A program made the translations under genes and the position numbers. A DNA stretch of 64,000 nt from Phycisphaerae bacterium (GTDB lineage Bacteria > Planctomycetota > Phycisphaerae > UBA1845): positions 47,710-111,709 of the forward strand of contig JAJDDV010000081.1 in the NCBI GenBank assembly GCA_029260135.1, written 5' to 3'. Positions 50,009 to 58,349 of the stretch are shown here, in pieces; positions within the stretch are counted from its first letter, which is position 1; each line of letters starts with the position of its first letter. Under the pieces are notes generated by a model. It saw only the letters and a list, made by a program, of their open reading frames with translations. It had not been told where the DNA came from and did no database searches.

Positions 50009-51877
50009 TCACGGTCCCGTGAAGGACGCCTGGACCAGCGCCAAATCGCCCAGATCCACGTCGTTGTCGTGCTGCAGATCAGCGGCCGTGCAGCCTGCGG
50101 TGGGCGACACATTCGGTCCTTCGAAGCACGGCAGCATCAGCAGCAGGTCATCTTTGTTGACCCGGCCGTCATGGTCGACATCCCCGACACAACCTGGACA
50201 TATTCCGAAAACCGTGATGACACCGTCTCTCGGGATGTCCGCGACGAGCGTCTCGCCGGCGAGTACGCCTTGGTTTTCCAGGTCCACGTCGAACTGATTC
50301 GAGGTCGTGAATTTGATTCCATACGTTCCGGCGGGAAGACCGTGAACGGATAGGGTGCCGACTCCATCGGCCTTAACGACAACGACAACGGTGTCGTCGA
50401 CGTTGGCAAAGGCGAGCGGGTCAAATCCGGCGTTGTCGCCGGTCGCCTGCAGGCGCACCGCGCCGCGGCGTATAAACTTGAAGTACTGGCGCAAGAATTT
50501 TGTCCTACTCCCCAGTGTGATCAGGGGATTAGCATCCGTGCCGGGCCCTGGGGTAGCCGTATCATCAATACGAAAATAATGACCGCCATTATCATTGGCC
50601 GTGGTCCAAGCCAGTGTAAACTGCTGCCACGCGGAGTTGTTGCCGAGCTTGAGATCTTTGTGCAGGTCCAGATGACCGCTGCCAATATGCTCGAGCATAG
50701 AGGTGTTGAGACCGTGGGTCTGAGCCAGCGCGGCGATGGTCGACAGGTTTGCGTCCGAGACCCCGCAATAGCGGTGATACGACAACTCGACCACGTGCTG
50801 CATGGCTCCAGTCACATTGGCCAGGTCGTTGAAATATGTGATTGCGTTGTTCATGCATGTGTTGGACGGCGCGACGAAACGCGGCGTAAAGCCGTTGGCC
50901 GACAATCGGGCGGCGGCCTCCACCATCGCTTGTCCGATCAGCGTGCCGTTCCACTCCGCCACGTTGTCCGGCTCGAGAATCACTTCCCACGTATCGGGTA
51001 CCCAGCCGTACTTGGTTTGAAGGTGGAGATACGTGGCCAGCACGAATTCGGCGTATTCCTGAGGATCGTCATGAATATAGACCAAACCCGGCGTGCCACT
51101 CTCGCCGATTTGCTTGGTGAATCCGACGTAATTGAGATTGATGAAGAGTGTCTCACCGTTGGCTTCCAGGCGCTGTTTGAGCGGTAAGACGACCTTGTCC
51201 ACTGCGAGGTCGAGCTGGGAGAACTGGAAACCGCTCATGTTCAGGTCGAACGGGTCCGCATTGTCGTTTACGGTCGAGCCGCGAACGTCTCGCCAGCTTC
51301 CAATCGCATCCCTCTCGGGAATCAGGCCGTCTTGGAACTGTTGCCAGAAGTCCTCCTGGTTCTCCGCGCCGCTCATGATCTCCAGGCGGATTCGATTGAT
51401 CCCCAGATCTTTGACGGCCAGATCGTACAAGGCATCTTTATAGTTCTCGAACGCCGGGCTGGTTTCATGGCCGGCTTGGGCGGTCGCCTCCCATCCCGTG
51501 ATCGTCTGAAAGGTGATCGATGGATTCAGTGTGATGATCGTGTCGACACAAGCGTCTGCCGTTTCATCGCACGTCCGGCCCGTGCAAGGCGCAGCATCCG
51601 ACAGACATGCTCCTGCTTGACAGGCTTCGGTGCCGTCGCAGAACAGGCCATTGTCGCACTCCGTATTCAAGGAACATAGCGCGGCCTCCGCTTCTGACCA
51701 GAGCGTTTCGCCTGCTGACAGGTTGCCATTCGATTCGCGGGTACACCACGTGGTCAGGAGTGACGTGCTCAGTAGCATGCTCAGCGAAACGATCGTCCAA
51801 TGCGCGCTAACGGCGCGCCGCGCAGCGCTACATTGCCCGGACGTGGAACTCTGCGGACATGGCAAGTCGATGTACAA
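50009..51877 (-). CDS. Secreted glycoside hydrolase-like protein (GH30/clan GH-A-like) with Cys-rich N-terminal module and C-terminal dockerin-type repeats
   Basis: 'FQTITGWEATAQAG', 'LGINRIRLEIMSGAEN', 'DTWEVILEPDNVAEWNG', 'MLEHIGSGHLDL'; C-terminal 'GDVDHDGRVNKDDLLLMLPCFEG...DLQHDNDVDLGDLALVQASFTGP'. Start uncertain. Confidence 0.78.
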   Translation of the reverse strand: MYIDLPCPQSSTSGQCSAARRAVSAHWTIVSLSMLLSTSLLTTWCTRESNGNLSAGETLWSEAEAALCSLNTECDNGLFCDGTEACQAGACLSDAAPCTGRTCDETADACVDTIITLNPSITFQTITGWEATAQAGHETSPAFENYKDALYDLAVKDLGINRIRLEIMSGAENQEDFWQQFQDGLIPERDAIGSWRDVRGSTVNDNADPFDLNMSGFQFSQLDLAVDKVVLPLKQRLEANGETLFINLNYVGFTKQIGESGTPGLVYIHDDPQEYAEFVLATYLHLQTKYGWVPDTWEVILEPDNVAEWNGTLIGQAMVEAAARLSANGFTPRFVAPSNTCMNNAITYFNDLANVTGAMQHVVELSYHRYCGVSDANLSTIAALAQTHGLNTSMLEHIGSGHLDLHKDLKLGNNSAWQQFTLAWTTANDNGGHYFRIDDTATPGPGTDANPLITLGSRTKFLRQYFKFIRRGAVRLQATGDNAGFDPLAFANVDDTVVVVVKADGVGTLSVHGLPAGTYGIKFTTSNQFDVDLENQGVLAGETLVADIPRDGVITVFGICPGCVGDVDHDGRVNKDDLLLMLPCFEGPNVSPTAGCTAADLQHDNDVDLGDLALVQASFTGP

Positions 51878-51996
51878 ACCGGGATTCTCCGTTGGCCGGA
51901 CTTTGGACAGTCATTCTATCCCGGGAAGTCTCCGGGACAAGGCGGAGCCGCGTGGCTGCGGCTTATCGGACACCCAGGCCCGCGTCGTCCACGTCT

Positions 51997-52006
51997 GGGG
52001 GGGGGG
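51997..52006 (+). repeat. Homopolymer G10 tract
   Basis: acgtct-gggggggggg-cggtgg read directly. Confidence 0.9.
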
Positions 52007-52101
52007 CGGTGGTGAGTGCGAACGGGCATGCCCCTGCGTTCGGCAGGGCACGCGAGGTCTGCAGGGCGATGCTGTGGTCGGCGCGTTTTCGCGTCTTGCG
52101 C

Positions 52102-52131
52102 TCACCGTAGCCCTCTTCCTGGGGGAGAGGG
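52102..52131 (+). repeat. REP-like palindrome (tcaccgtagccctcttcctgggggagagggg)
   Basis: ccctcttcc / ggagaggg stem-loop; resembles the recurrent bacterial intergenic 'CCCTCACCCTAGCCCTCTCCC...GGGAGAGGG' type. Confidence 0.5.
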
Positions 52132-52139
52132 GATACTCG

Positions 52140-52174
52140 CATGCCCGCGCCTTGGGCTCTGGCATGACACCTGG
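52140..52174 (+). repeat. Intergenic hairpin repeat, copy B (catgcccgcgccttgggctctggcatgacacctgg)
   Basis: First 14 nt identical to copy A at 7031 and overall closely similar over 35 nt. Confidence 0.6.
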
Positions 52175-52206
52175 GATCGGGCTGCGTGCCGTGGGCCGAC
52201 TTCAAC

Positions 52207-52295
52207 CGGAGAGGGGGGGATTCGAACCCCCGGTACGGTGTAACCCGCACACTGGTTTTCGAAACCAGCTCCTTCAGCCGCTCGGACACCTCTCC
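52207..52295 (-). tRNA. tRNA-Ser (anticodon CGA)
   Basis: Minus strand GGAGAGGTGTCCGAGCGGCTGAAGGAGCTGGTTTCGAAAACCAGTGTGCGGGTTACACCGTACCGGGGGTTCGAATCCCCCCCTCTCCG: 7-bp acceptor, CTGGT-TTCGAAA-ACCAG anticodon arm, long variable arm, TTCGAAT T-loop. Confidence 0.97.
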
Positions 52296-52452
52296 AACGC
52301 GAATTCACTGGCCCCAGGCGTGATTGTCACGCGGTCAGGGCTCAGGATCGCGCCACCTTTTGGGCGGTGGCTTGGCGGAGTGTAGCTCAAAGGCGGGTCG
52401 GCGCAAAGGGGTGGGTGGACAGGAGCGGTGCCGGTCGGGTATTCGTTGTCAC

Positions 52453-53559
52453 ATGAGCGAATGCACGAACATGAAGCGGATCGGCGTGTTGACGGGCGGC
52501 GGGGATTGCCCGGGGCTCAACGCGGTGATCCGTGCGGTGACGAAATCGGCGATCGCCGAACACGGGCTCGAGGTGCTTGGGATCGAGGACGGATTCCTGG
52601 GCTTGATCGAAAACCGGATCCGGCCGCTGCGGTTCTCGGATGTCTCGAACATTCTCGATCAGGGCGGGACGATACTCGGGACGAGCAACAAGGCGGACCC
52701 GGCGCGGTTCTGCGTTGGGCAAGACCGTAAGGGTTCCCCGATCTTCGAGGATGTTTCGGATCGGGCGGTGGGTCATGCGCGGGATCGCGGGCTTGATGTG
52801 TTGGTTTGCATCGGGGGTGACGGGACGATGTCGGGTGCTTCTCGTTTGGTCGGGCACGGGCTTTCTGTGGTTGGTGTGCCCAAGACGATCGACAACGATC
52901 TGATGCACACGGATGTAACATTCGGGTTCGACACGGCTGTTTCGACTGCGACGGAGGCGCTCGATCGGATTCGTACGACGGCGTCGAGTCATCATCGGGT
53001 GATGCTGGTGGAGATGATGGGTCGCAATGCGGGTTGGTTGACGTTGCACGCGGGGGCGGCGGGGGGCGCGGACGTGATCCTGATTCCGGAGATCGGGTAC
53101 GACGTCGAAAAGCTTTGTGCGCGTTGCGTGGACCGGAGCCGGCATCATAAGGCGTATACGCTGGTGGCGGTTTCCGAGGGCGCGAAGCCGGCGGGTGGTG
53201 AGGTGGTGGTGGATCGGGTGGTCCATGAATCGCCGGATCCGATACGGCTCGGCGGGGTGAGCGAGGTTCTGAGCGAGCAGATCAGCGAGGGCACGCAGCT
53301 CGAGAGTCGCGCGACGATTCTGGGTCATGTTCAGCGCGGCGGAAGGCCTACGGCTCATGATCGCGTGCTGGCGACGCAGTTCGGTCATCACGCGGTTGAG
53401 ATGATCATGCGGGGTGAACTGAACCGGATGGTGGCGATGCAGGGTGGGCGACTCACGACGGTTTCGATTACTGAGGTTGCGGATCGGCAGCGACTGGTTC
53501 CGCTTGATGATCCGCTCTTGACGGCGAGTCGCGCGATGGGTGTTTCGATGGGGGATTGA
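52453..53559 (+). CDS. 6-phosphofructokinase
   Basis: 'IGVLTGGGDCPGLNAVIRAV', 'CIGGDGTMSGASRL', 'GVPKTIDNDLMHTDVTFGFDTAV', 'EMMGRNAGWLTLHAG', 'LGHVQRGGRPTAHDRVLATQFG'. Confidence 0.94.
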   Translation: MSECTNMKRIGVLTGGGDCPGLNAVIRAVTKSAIAEHGLEVLGIEDGFLGLIENRIRPLRFSDVSNILDQGGTILGTSNKADPARFCVGQDRKGSPIFEDVSDRAVGHARDRGLDVLVCIGGDGTMSGASRLVGHGLSVVGVPKTIDNDLMHTDVTFGFDTAVSTATEALDRIRTTASSHHRVMLVEMMGRNAGWLTLHAGAAGGADVILIPEIGYDVEKLCARCVDRSRHHKAYTLVAVSEGAKPAGGEVVVDRVVHESPDPIRLGGVSEVLSEQISEGTQLESRATILGHVQRGGRPTAHDRVLATQFGHHAVEMIMRGELNRMVAMQGGRLTTVSITEVADRQRLVPLDDPLLTASRAMGVSMGD

Positions 53560-53580
53560 GACGTTTGTAGTCCTCAGTTG

Positions 53581-54327
53581 TCAGTTCTCGGTTTCTGTCC
53601 GTATGTCCTTTCTGAAGATCATCAGCGCTCGACGCGCTTGTCCTGTATCGGTGTTCAGGGCATAGGTGAAATTTGGGGCCGGGCAAAGATGGAGTCGCCG
53701 GGCGGTGGTCACGGTAGCGTCATCGACTTCGGTTCCTTCGGATGAGGCGGTCTGGTAGGCGACGAGGTAGCCGTCATCTGCGAGGAATTGTGCGGTTTGC
53801 TCCAGGGCGGTTGGAAGGGATCGCAGGGCGCGGAACAGGACAAGCTGAAAACCGGTACCGGCGTCCGGGGCGATGTTCTGTGGGGGATTCTTCTCGGGCG
53901 TCTGCAGGTTCCAGTGTTTCGAATGGGCATGCACGGCGTGCAGATTTGTTGCGTTGAGCTCCGCGGCGGTGTTGCGAAGGAAGTCGATCTTCTTGCGTGT
54001 GGCGTCGATGGCCGTGATGGACCAGTCGGGTCGCATGACGGCAAGTGGAAAGGCGGGGAAGCCGGCGCCGGTGCCGACGTCGAGGATGGTTTGCACATTG
54101 ACGTCGGCATCTGCGATCCATCGCAAGAGGGCGAGTGAGTCGGCGTAGTGCTTGACGGCGGCGGCGGTGGGCTCGGTGATTCGGGTGAGGTTGGTGGTCT
54201 TGTTGGTCTCGACCATGGCCTGGTAGTGGGCCGCGAGAAGACCGAGTTGATCTTCGGTGATTGCGAGGTCCCAGCGGGCCAGGGCGTCGGTCAGGGCGTT
54301 GTTGAAGATCGGAAGATCGCCGGACAT
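53581..54327 (-). CDS. rsmG: 16S rRNA (guanine(527)-N(7))-methyltransferase RsmG
   Basis: 'NLTRITEPTAAAVKHYADSLALLRW', 'ILDVGTGAGFPAFPLAVMRPDWSITAIDATRKKIDFL'. Confidence 0.92.
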   Translation of the reverse strand: MSGDLPIFNNALTDALARWDLAITEDQLGLLAAHYQAMVETNKTTNLTRITEPTAAAVKHYADSLALLRWIADADVNVQTILDVGTGAGFPAFPLAVMRPDWSITAIDATRKKIDFLRNTAAELNATNLHAVHAHSKHWNLQTPEKNPPQNIAPDAGTGFQLVLFRALRSLPTALEQTAQFLADDGYLVAYQTASSEGTEVDDATVTTARRLHLCPAPNFTYALNTDTGQARRALMIFRKDIRTETEN

Positions 54328-54372
54328 TCGTCCATGATGCGCTACGCGGGCGGGATCGTGAAGGGGTCAAGG

Positions 54373-55404
54373 TCAAGCGACGGCGGTCCAGATTTGGCGC
54401 AGGTTTCGATCGGCGGCTCCTTGCTCCAGTGCGGATTGGAGCCGGAGTATGCGTCGATAGCGGTCTGATCGCCAGTCTCCGGCGGTGAGTCCTGCCCCGT
54501 GGAAGGCTTCGCAGAGCTGACGGATTCCCTGAGCGAGCGTCCAGCGGAAGCGGAAGTTGGGGAAGTTCCGCATGAAGTGTGAGGCGTCGATGCGGATGCT
54601 AGGCTCGTTGTTGAGGCGTGGCGTCGTTACGCGCGTGCAAAAGGGCACGGTTTCTACGATGGCGTCGGCGATGTCGATGGCGCGGGATGCCTCAGGGTCG
54701 GCGAGGTTGTAGAGCCGGTCATGCGGACGTTCGTCGGGTGCGGTCAGCAGTGTGGCGTAGGCGCGAGCGAGGTCTTCGACGTGGATGAGTGGGTGGAAAG
54801 CGTGACCGTCGCCGGGCAGATGGAGGCGACCTGTTGTGGCGGCGGAGGCGACGAGGTCGTTGATGAAGAGGTCAAGGCGCAGGCGTGGGGATACGCCGTA
54901 GACGCCGGCCTGGCGGAGGATGATGGGCGAGAATGTCTCGTCGGCGAGTTCTTGAAGGGCGTATTCGCAGTTGCGCTTGGCACGGGCGTGTGTTGTGACC
55001 GGCGCTGGGGGTGTCCGTTCGGTCACGGGAGCCCCTCGGCAGCCGGCGAAGGCCTGGCAGGTCGAGGCAAAAAGGAAGCGGCGCACACCGGCTTGTTTGC
55101 AGGCGGTTGCCAGACGACGGGTTGCGATCTCGTTGACGGATTGGACGGCGTCTGGTGCGAGCACATCGGGGGCGTCGTTGGGGAGGTCGGCGAGGTGGAT
55201 GACGGCGTCGAAGCGCTGAAGATCCTGGGGCTCGACGTCGCGAATATCGAGTGTGAATTCCGGGACGAATTCTCGATGTCGACCGAAGTCACAGTCACGG
55301 TAGAGGTTGGTGTCGAGTCCGACGACGTCGTGGCCCTGCGCGCGGAGAACGCCGACGAGAACTGATCCGATGTATCCGGCGTGTCCGGTGACGAGGGCTT
55401 TCAT
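54373..55404 (-). CDS. NAD-dependent epimerase/dehydratase (extended SDR)
   Basis: 'MKALVTGHAGYIGSVLVGVLRAQGHDVVGLDTNLY', 'VIHLADLPND', 'FLFASTCQAFAG', 'ILRQAGVYG'; internal Met of the 737-aa ORF, whose upstream extension overlaps the transporter gene out of frame. Confidence 0.93.
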   Translation of the reverse strand: MKALVTGHAGYIGSVLVGVLRAQGHDVVGLDTNLYRDCDFGRHREFVPEFTLDIRDVEPQDLQRFDAVIHLADLPNDAPDVLAPDAVQSVNEIATRRLATACKQAGVRRFLFASTCQAFAGCRGAPVTERTPPAPVTTHARAKRNCEYALQELADETFSPIILRQAGVYGVSPRLRLDLFINDLVASAATTGRLHLPGDGHAFHPLIHVEDLARAYATLLTAPDERPHDRLYNLADPEASRAIDIADAIVETVPFCTRVTTPRLNNEPSIRIDASHFMRNFPNFRFRWTLAQGIRQLCEAFHGAGLTAGDWRSDRYRRILRLQSALEQGAADRNLRQIWTAVA

Positions 55405-55526
55405 CGCGCATCCTTCCGTGGACTCAGTTTGGACATCCTTGTCCTGCGTTGCCTGCTGTCGGCGCTGGGCTGTTGCGTGAGTCCGTAAAGAGGGGATATC
55501 GGCGAAGGGGAAGGGCGGGCTTGATG

Positions 55527-56699
55527 TCAATTGCCGTTCGCGGGCGGCGGTTCGATCCGGAAGACTCCCCAGACGAGGAGGCCGGCCATCAGCCAGCCGA
55601 CGACGAAACCGACGGCGGTGTTGATGGCCATGCAGGCGCCGGCGGTGATGAGCATGACGAAGAAGTCGACGCGCGTTTTCTGGTCGCGGCAGACGAGGGC
55701 GAGTTCGAGGCCACTGAAGAGCAGAAGTACGCCGAGTACGGACTGGGGATAGGCTTGCAGCCAGAGGAGCATCGAGCCGCCGAAGAGGATCGCCAGGGCG
55801 ATCTTCGCTCCGCCGAGCATGATGACGCTTCCGCCGGTGCGTGCGCCGAATCGATGCTGGGCGGCGAGTCCTCCTGCACCATGGCACATGGGCATGGCAC
55901 CAAATGGGCAGGCGAGGAGGTTCATCAATCCGACGGAGACGGCAACGCGGCGAGGGGCGGCGGGCGTGCGGGGGAAGAGGTCGAGGGAGAGCGCGCAGAC
56001 GGATATCACAGAGTTCAGGAGGGTGAGTGGGATCTGGGGGAGCGCGCCGCGGCGGAGACCTGTCATCCAGTCGTTCGCGTTGGCGAGAGCGGGCCAATGC
56101 CAGTTCATGCCGAGGGCGGTCTTGGACAGCATGTCGGTGTCGGCGGCGAAGAGGGCGATCAACCCGATGGCGAAGACGACGAGCGCGCCGGGGACGTGTT
56201 TTGAGAAGTAAAGGAGCAGGACGAGCGAGGCGCAGAGAATGCCGAGCCCGATGCTGTCCCAGGCGAGCCACACGTCGGTTCCGGCGATCATCTTGAAACC
56301 GCCGCTGAGGAGTTTCAGTCCGAGCGCCAGTTGCAGGCCGCGGACCACGCTCTTTGGGATCGCGTGGTTCAACCAGTTGATCAGACCGGTCACGCCGAGG
56401 ATCAGGATGACGGCTCCGGTGATGATTCCTGCGGCGAGGATCTGTGATTCGTTGAGCCCTTCCGCGATGGCGACGGCGGCGATGGCCTTCATCGGCTGCA
56501 CGGGCATGGGGATGCCGAAGGCGAGTCCGGTGACGACGTTCATGATTCCTGCGGAGAGGAGTGCGGGTCCGAGTTGGAGGCCGCACCGGTTCACCATGCC
56601 GACGAGAAGGGGGATGAAGGTTCCGAGGTCGCCGAGCGCACCGCCGAGTTCACGGCGGTCGAAACGAATGCGGGATGTTCGTTTCCCCTCGTCGGTCAT
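55527..56699 (-). CDS. MOT1-like molybdate/sulfate permease
   Basis: 'ELGGALGDLGTFIPLLVGMVNRCGLQLGPALLSAGIMNVVTGLAFGIPMPVQPMKAIAAVAIAEGL'; 'PFGAMPMCHGAGGLAAQHRFGARTGG'. Confidence 0.88.
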   Translation of the reverse strand: MTDEGKRTSRIRFDRRELGGALGDLGTFIPLLVGMVNRCGLQLGPALLSAGIMNVVTGLAFGIPMPVQPMKAIAAVAIAEGLNESQILAAGIITGAVILILGVTGLINWLNHAIPKSVVRGLQLALGLKLLSGGFKMIAGTDVWLAWDSIGLGILCASLVLLLYFSKHVPGALVVFAIGLIALFAADTDMLSKTALGMNWHWPALANANDWMTGLRRGALPQIPLTLLNSVISVCALSLDLFPRTPAAPRRVAVSVGLMNLLACPFGAMPMCHGAGGLAAQHRFGARTGGSVIMLGGAKIALAILFGGSMLLWLQAYPQSVLGVLLLFSGLELALVCRDQKTRVDFFVMLITAGACMAINTAVGFVVGWLMAGLLVWGVFRIEPPPANGN

Positions 56700-56853
56700 G
56701 TTGTGTCCGTTTGGGCAGTCAGCGAGTGGATCGATGCTCGCCTCTGCGCAAGCGCGGGTACGCGACCGGGTTGACGCGGAGGGGCCATGTGAGATGTGCT
56801 CCGCGGTGAACCGTTTCGTCTATCGTCGTGTCCGTTTTGCGTTTGCGTTTTTT

Positions 56854-58215
56854 TCATCGAACGGAACTCAGGGTATCGTCTAGGCAATCGACGGCGAAGT
56901 CGACGTCGGGTTTGGTGAAACACATCGGCGGCTTGATCCGCAGCACGTTGCCATAGACTCCGCCGCGGCCGATGAGCAGTCCGCGGTCCTTGGTGCCCTC
57001 ATGCACGAGGTCGGCTTCGTTGGAGGCCGGTTCTTTCGTAGCGCGGTCGCGGACGAGTTCGACGCCCAACATCAGTCCCCGACCCCGAACGTCACCGATG
57101 AGCGGTTGGGACTGTTGCAGATCGACGAGTCGCCTCTTGAAGTAGCTTCCGACCTCGAGGGCATTTTGCTGAAGGTTTTCGCTGTCGAGGATCTCGAGGG
57201 TTGTCAGCCCCTGGATCATGGAGACGGGGTTTCCGCCGAATGTGTTGAAGTGGAGTTTTTGCTTCATGCACTCAGCGATTTCGGGTCGGGTGGTTACGGC
57301 ACCGAGCGGCGCACCGTTACCGATGCCCTTGGCCATGACGACGATGTCGGGCGTGACGCCGTGCGCCTGGAATCCCCAGAAGTGAGTGCCGAGGCGTCCG
57401 AATCCGGTTTGCACTTCGTCTGCGATGCAGAGTCCGCCGTGGTCACGCACGATCTCGTAGACGATTTTGAAGTAGTCGGGCGGCGGATCGACGACGCCGC
57501 CGGCACCCTGAATCGGTTCGGCGATGAAGGCTGCGACCTTGCCCGACGTTTCATGGTCGATGAGCTGCGCCACGTCTTTTGCGCACTCGAGATCACAGGC
57601 GGGATGCTCGAGGGCGAAGGGGCAGCGATAGCAGTATCCCGGCGTGGCATGTTTGACGCCGAAGGCGTGGGGCATCGGGTATTTCCAGTTCCCCATTCCG
57701 GTGAAGCCCATCGTGGTTTGCGACCCGCCGTGGTAGCCGTTGCGTAGCGAGATCACGTCGAATTGCCCTGTGTGGAGTCTGGCCATCAGCGTGGCGAGAT
57801 CGTTGGACTCGCTTCCGGAGTTGGTGAAGTAACTCACCTGCAGGTTGCTCCCGGCGGGAAAACGTCCAGCGAGTTTTTTTGCGAGCTGAGCGATGGTCGG
57901 ATGAAGGAAGACGGTTGTCGTGTGCATGAGCATTCCGACTTGCTCTGTGACGGCTTCGACGATTCGCGGGTGACAGTGCCCGACGGATACGGAGACGATT
58001 CCGGCGATCGCATCGAGATATCGTCTCCCGGTCTCATCCCAGAGGTACTGCATGAAGCCTTCCACGATGGGCAAGGGATTCTTGTAGTAGGTGAAGACGG
58101 AAGGCGCGACGTACTGCCGTCGGTGTTGAAGAAGCGCATCGCGCGCGGGCCCCTTATAGGGCGTTGGCTTATGGGAACACTCTGTCATCGTCGCGCGCGG
58201 TCGTGTCGTGGACAT
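56854..58215 (-). CDS. Class III PLP aminotransferase (AGXT2-like)
   Basis: 'YLWDETGRRYLDAIAGIVSVSVGHCHPRI', 'SLRNGYHGGSQTTMGFTGMGNWKYP', 'LCIADEVQTGFGRLGTHFWGFQAHGVTPDIVVMAKGIGNG'. Confidence 0.94.
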   Translation of the reverse strand: MSTTRPRATMTECSHKPTPYKGPARDALLQHRRQYVAPSVFTYYKNPLPIVEGFMQYLWDETGRRYLDAIAGIVSVSVGHCHPRIVEAVTEQVGMLMHTTTVFLHPTIAQLAKKLAGRFPAGSNLQVSYFTNSGSESNDLATLMARLHTGQFDVISLRNGYHGGSQTTMGFTGMGNWKYPMPHAFGVKHATPGYCYRCPFALEHPACDLECAKDVAQLIDHETSGKVAAFIAEPIQGAGGVVDPPPDYFKIVYEIVRDHGGLCIADEVQTGFGRLGTHFWGFQAHGVTPDIVVMAKGIGNGAPLGAVTTRPEIAECMKQKLHFNTFGGNPVSMIQGLTTLEILDSENLQQNALEVGSYFKRRLVDLQQSQPLIGDVRGRGLMLGVELVRDRATKEPASNEADLVHEGTKDRGLLIGRGGVYGNVLRIKPPMCFTKPDVDFAVDCLDDTLSSVR

Positions 58216-58349
58216 CCACAGCCTCCTTGTCGAAGTTGATTCAAGAGGATCATGTTATCGCGCGTCGGTCAAGTCAAGGGTGGGTACCGCCTAAACGATA
58301 AGCACTGGGGTACGAATGCCGAGGTGCGCTCGATGCATACGGAGCAGGT

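Noticed and set aside
51963-52289. 108-aa minus-strand ORF and other ORFs over 52.0-52.3 kb
   Set aside because: They overlap tRNA-Ser and palindromic repeats; not credible as proteins.
55405-56586. N-terminal half of the 737-aa ORF 54373..56586
   Set aside because: R/H/P-rich translation that overlaps the MOT1-like transporter out of frame on the same strand; the epimerase starts at the internal Met (55404).
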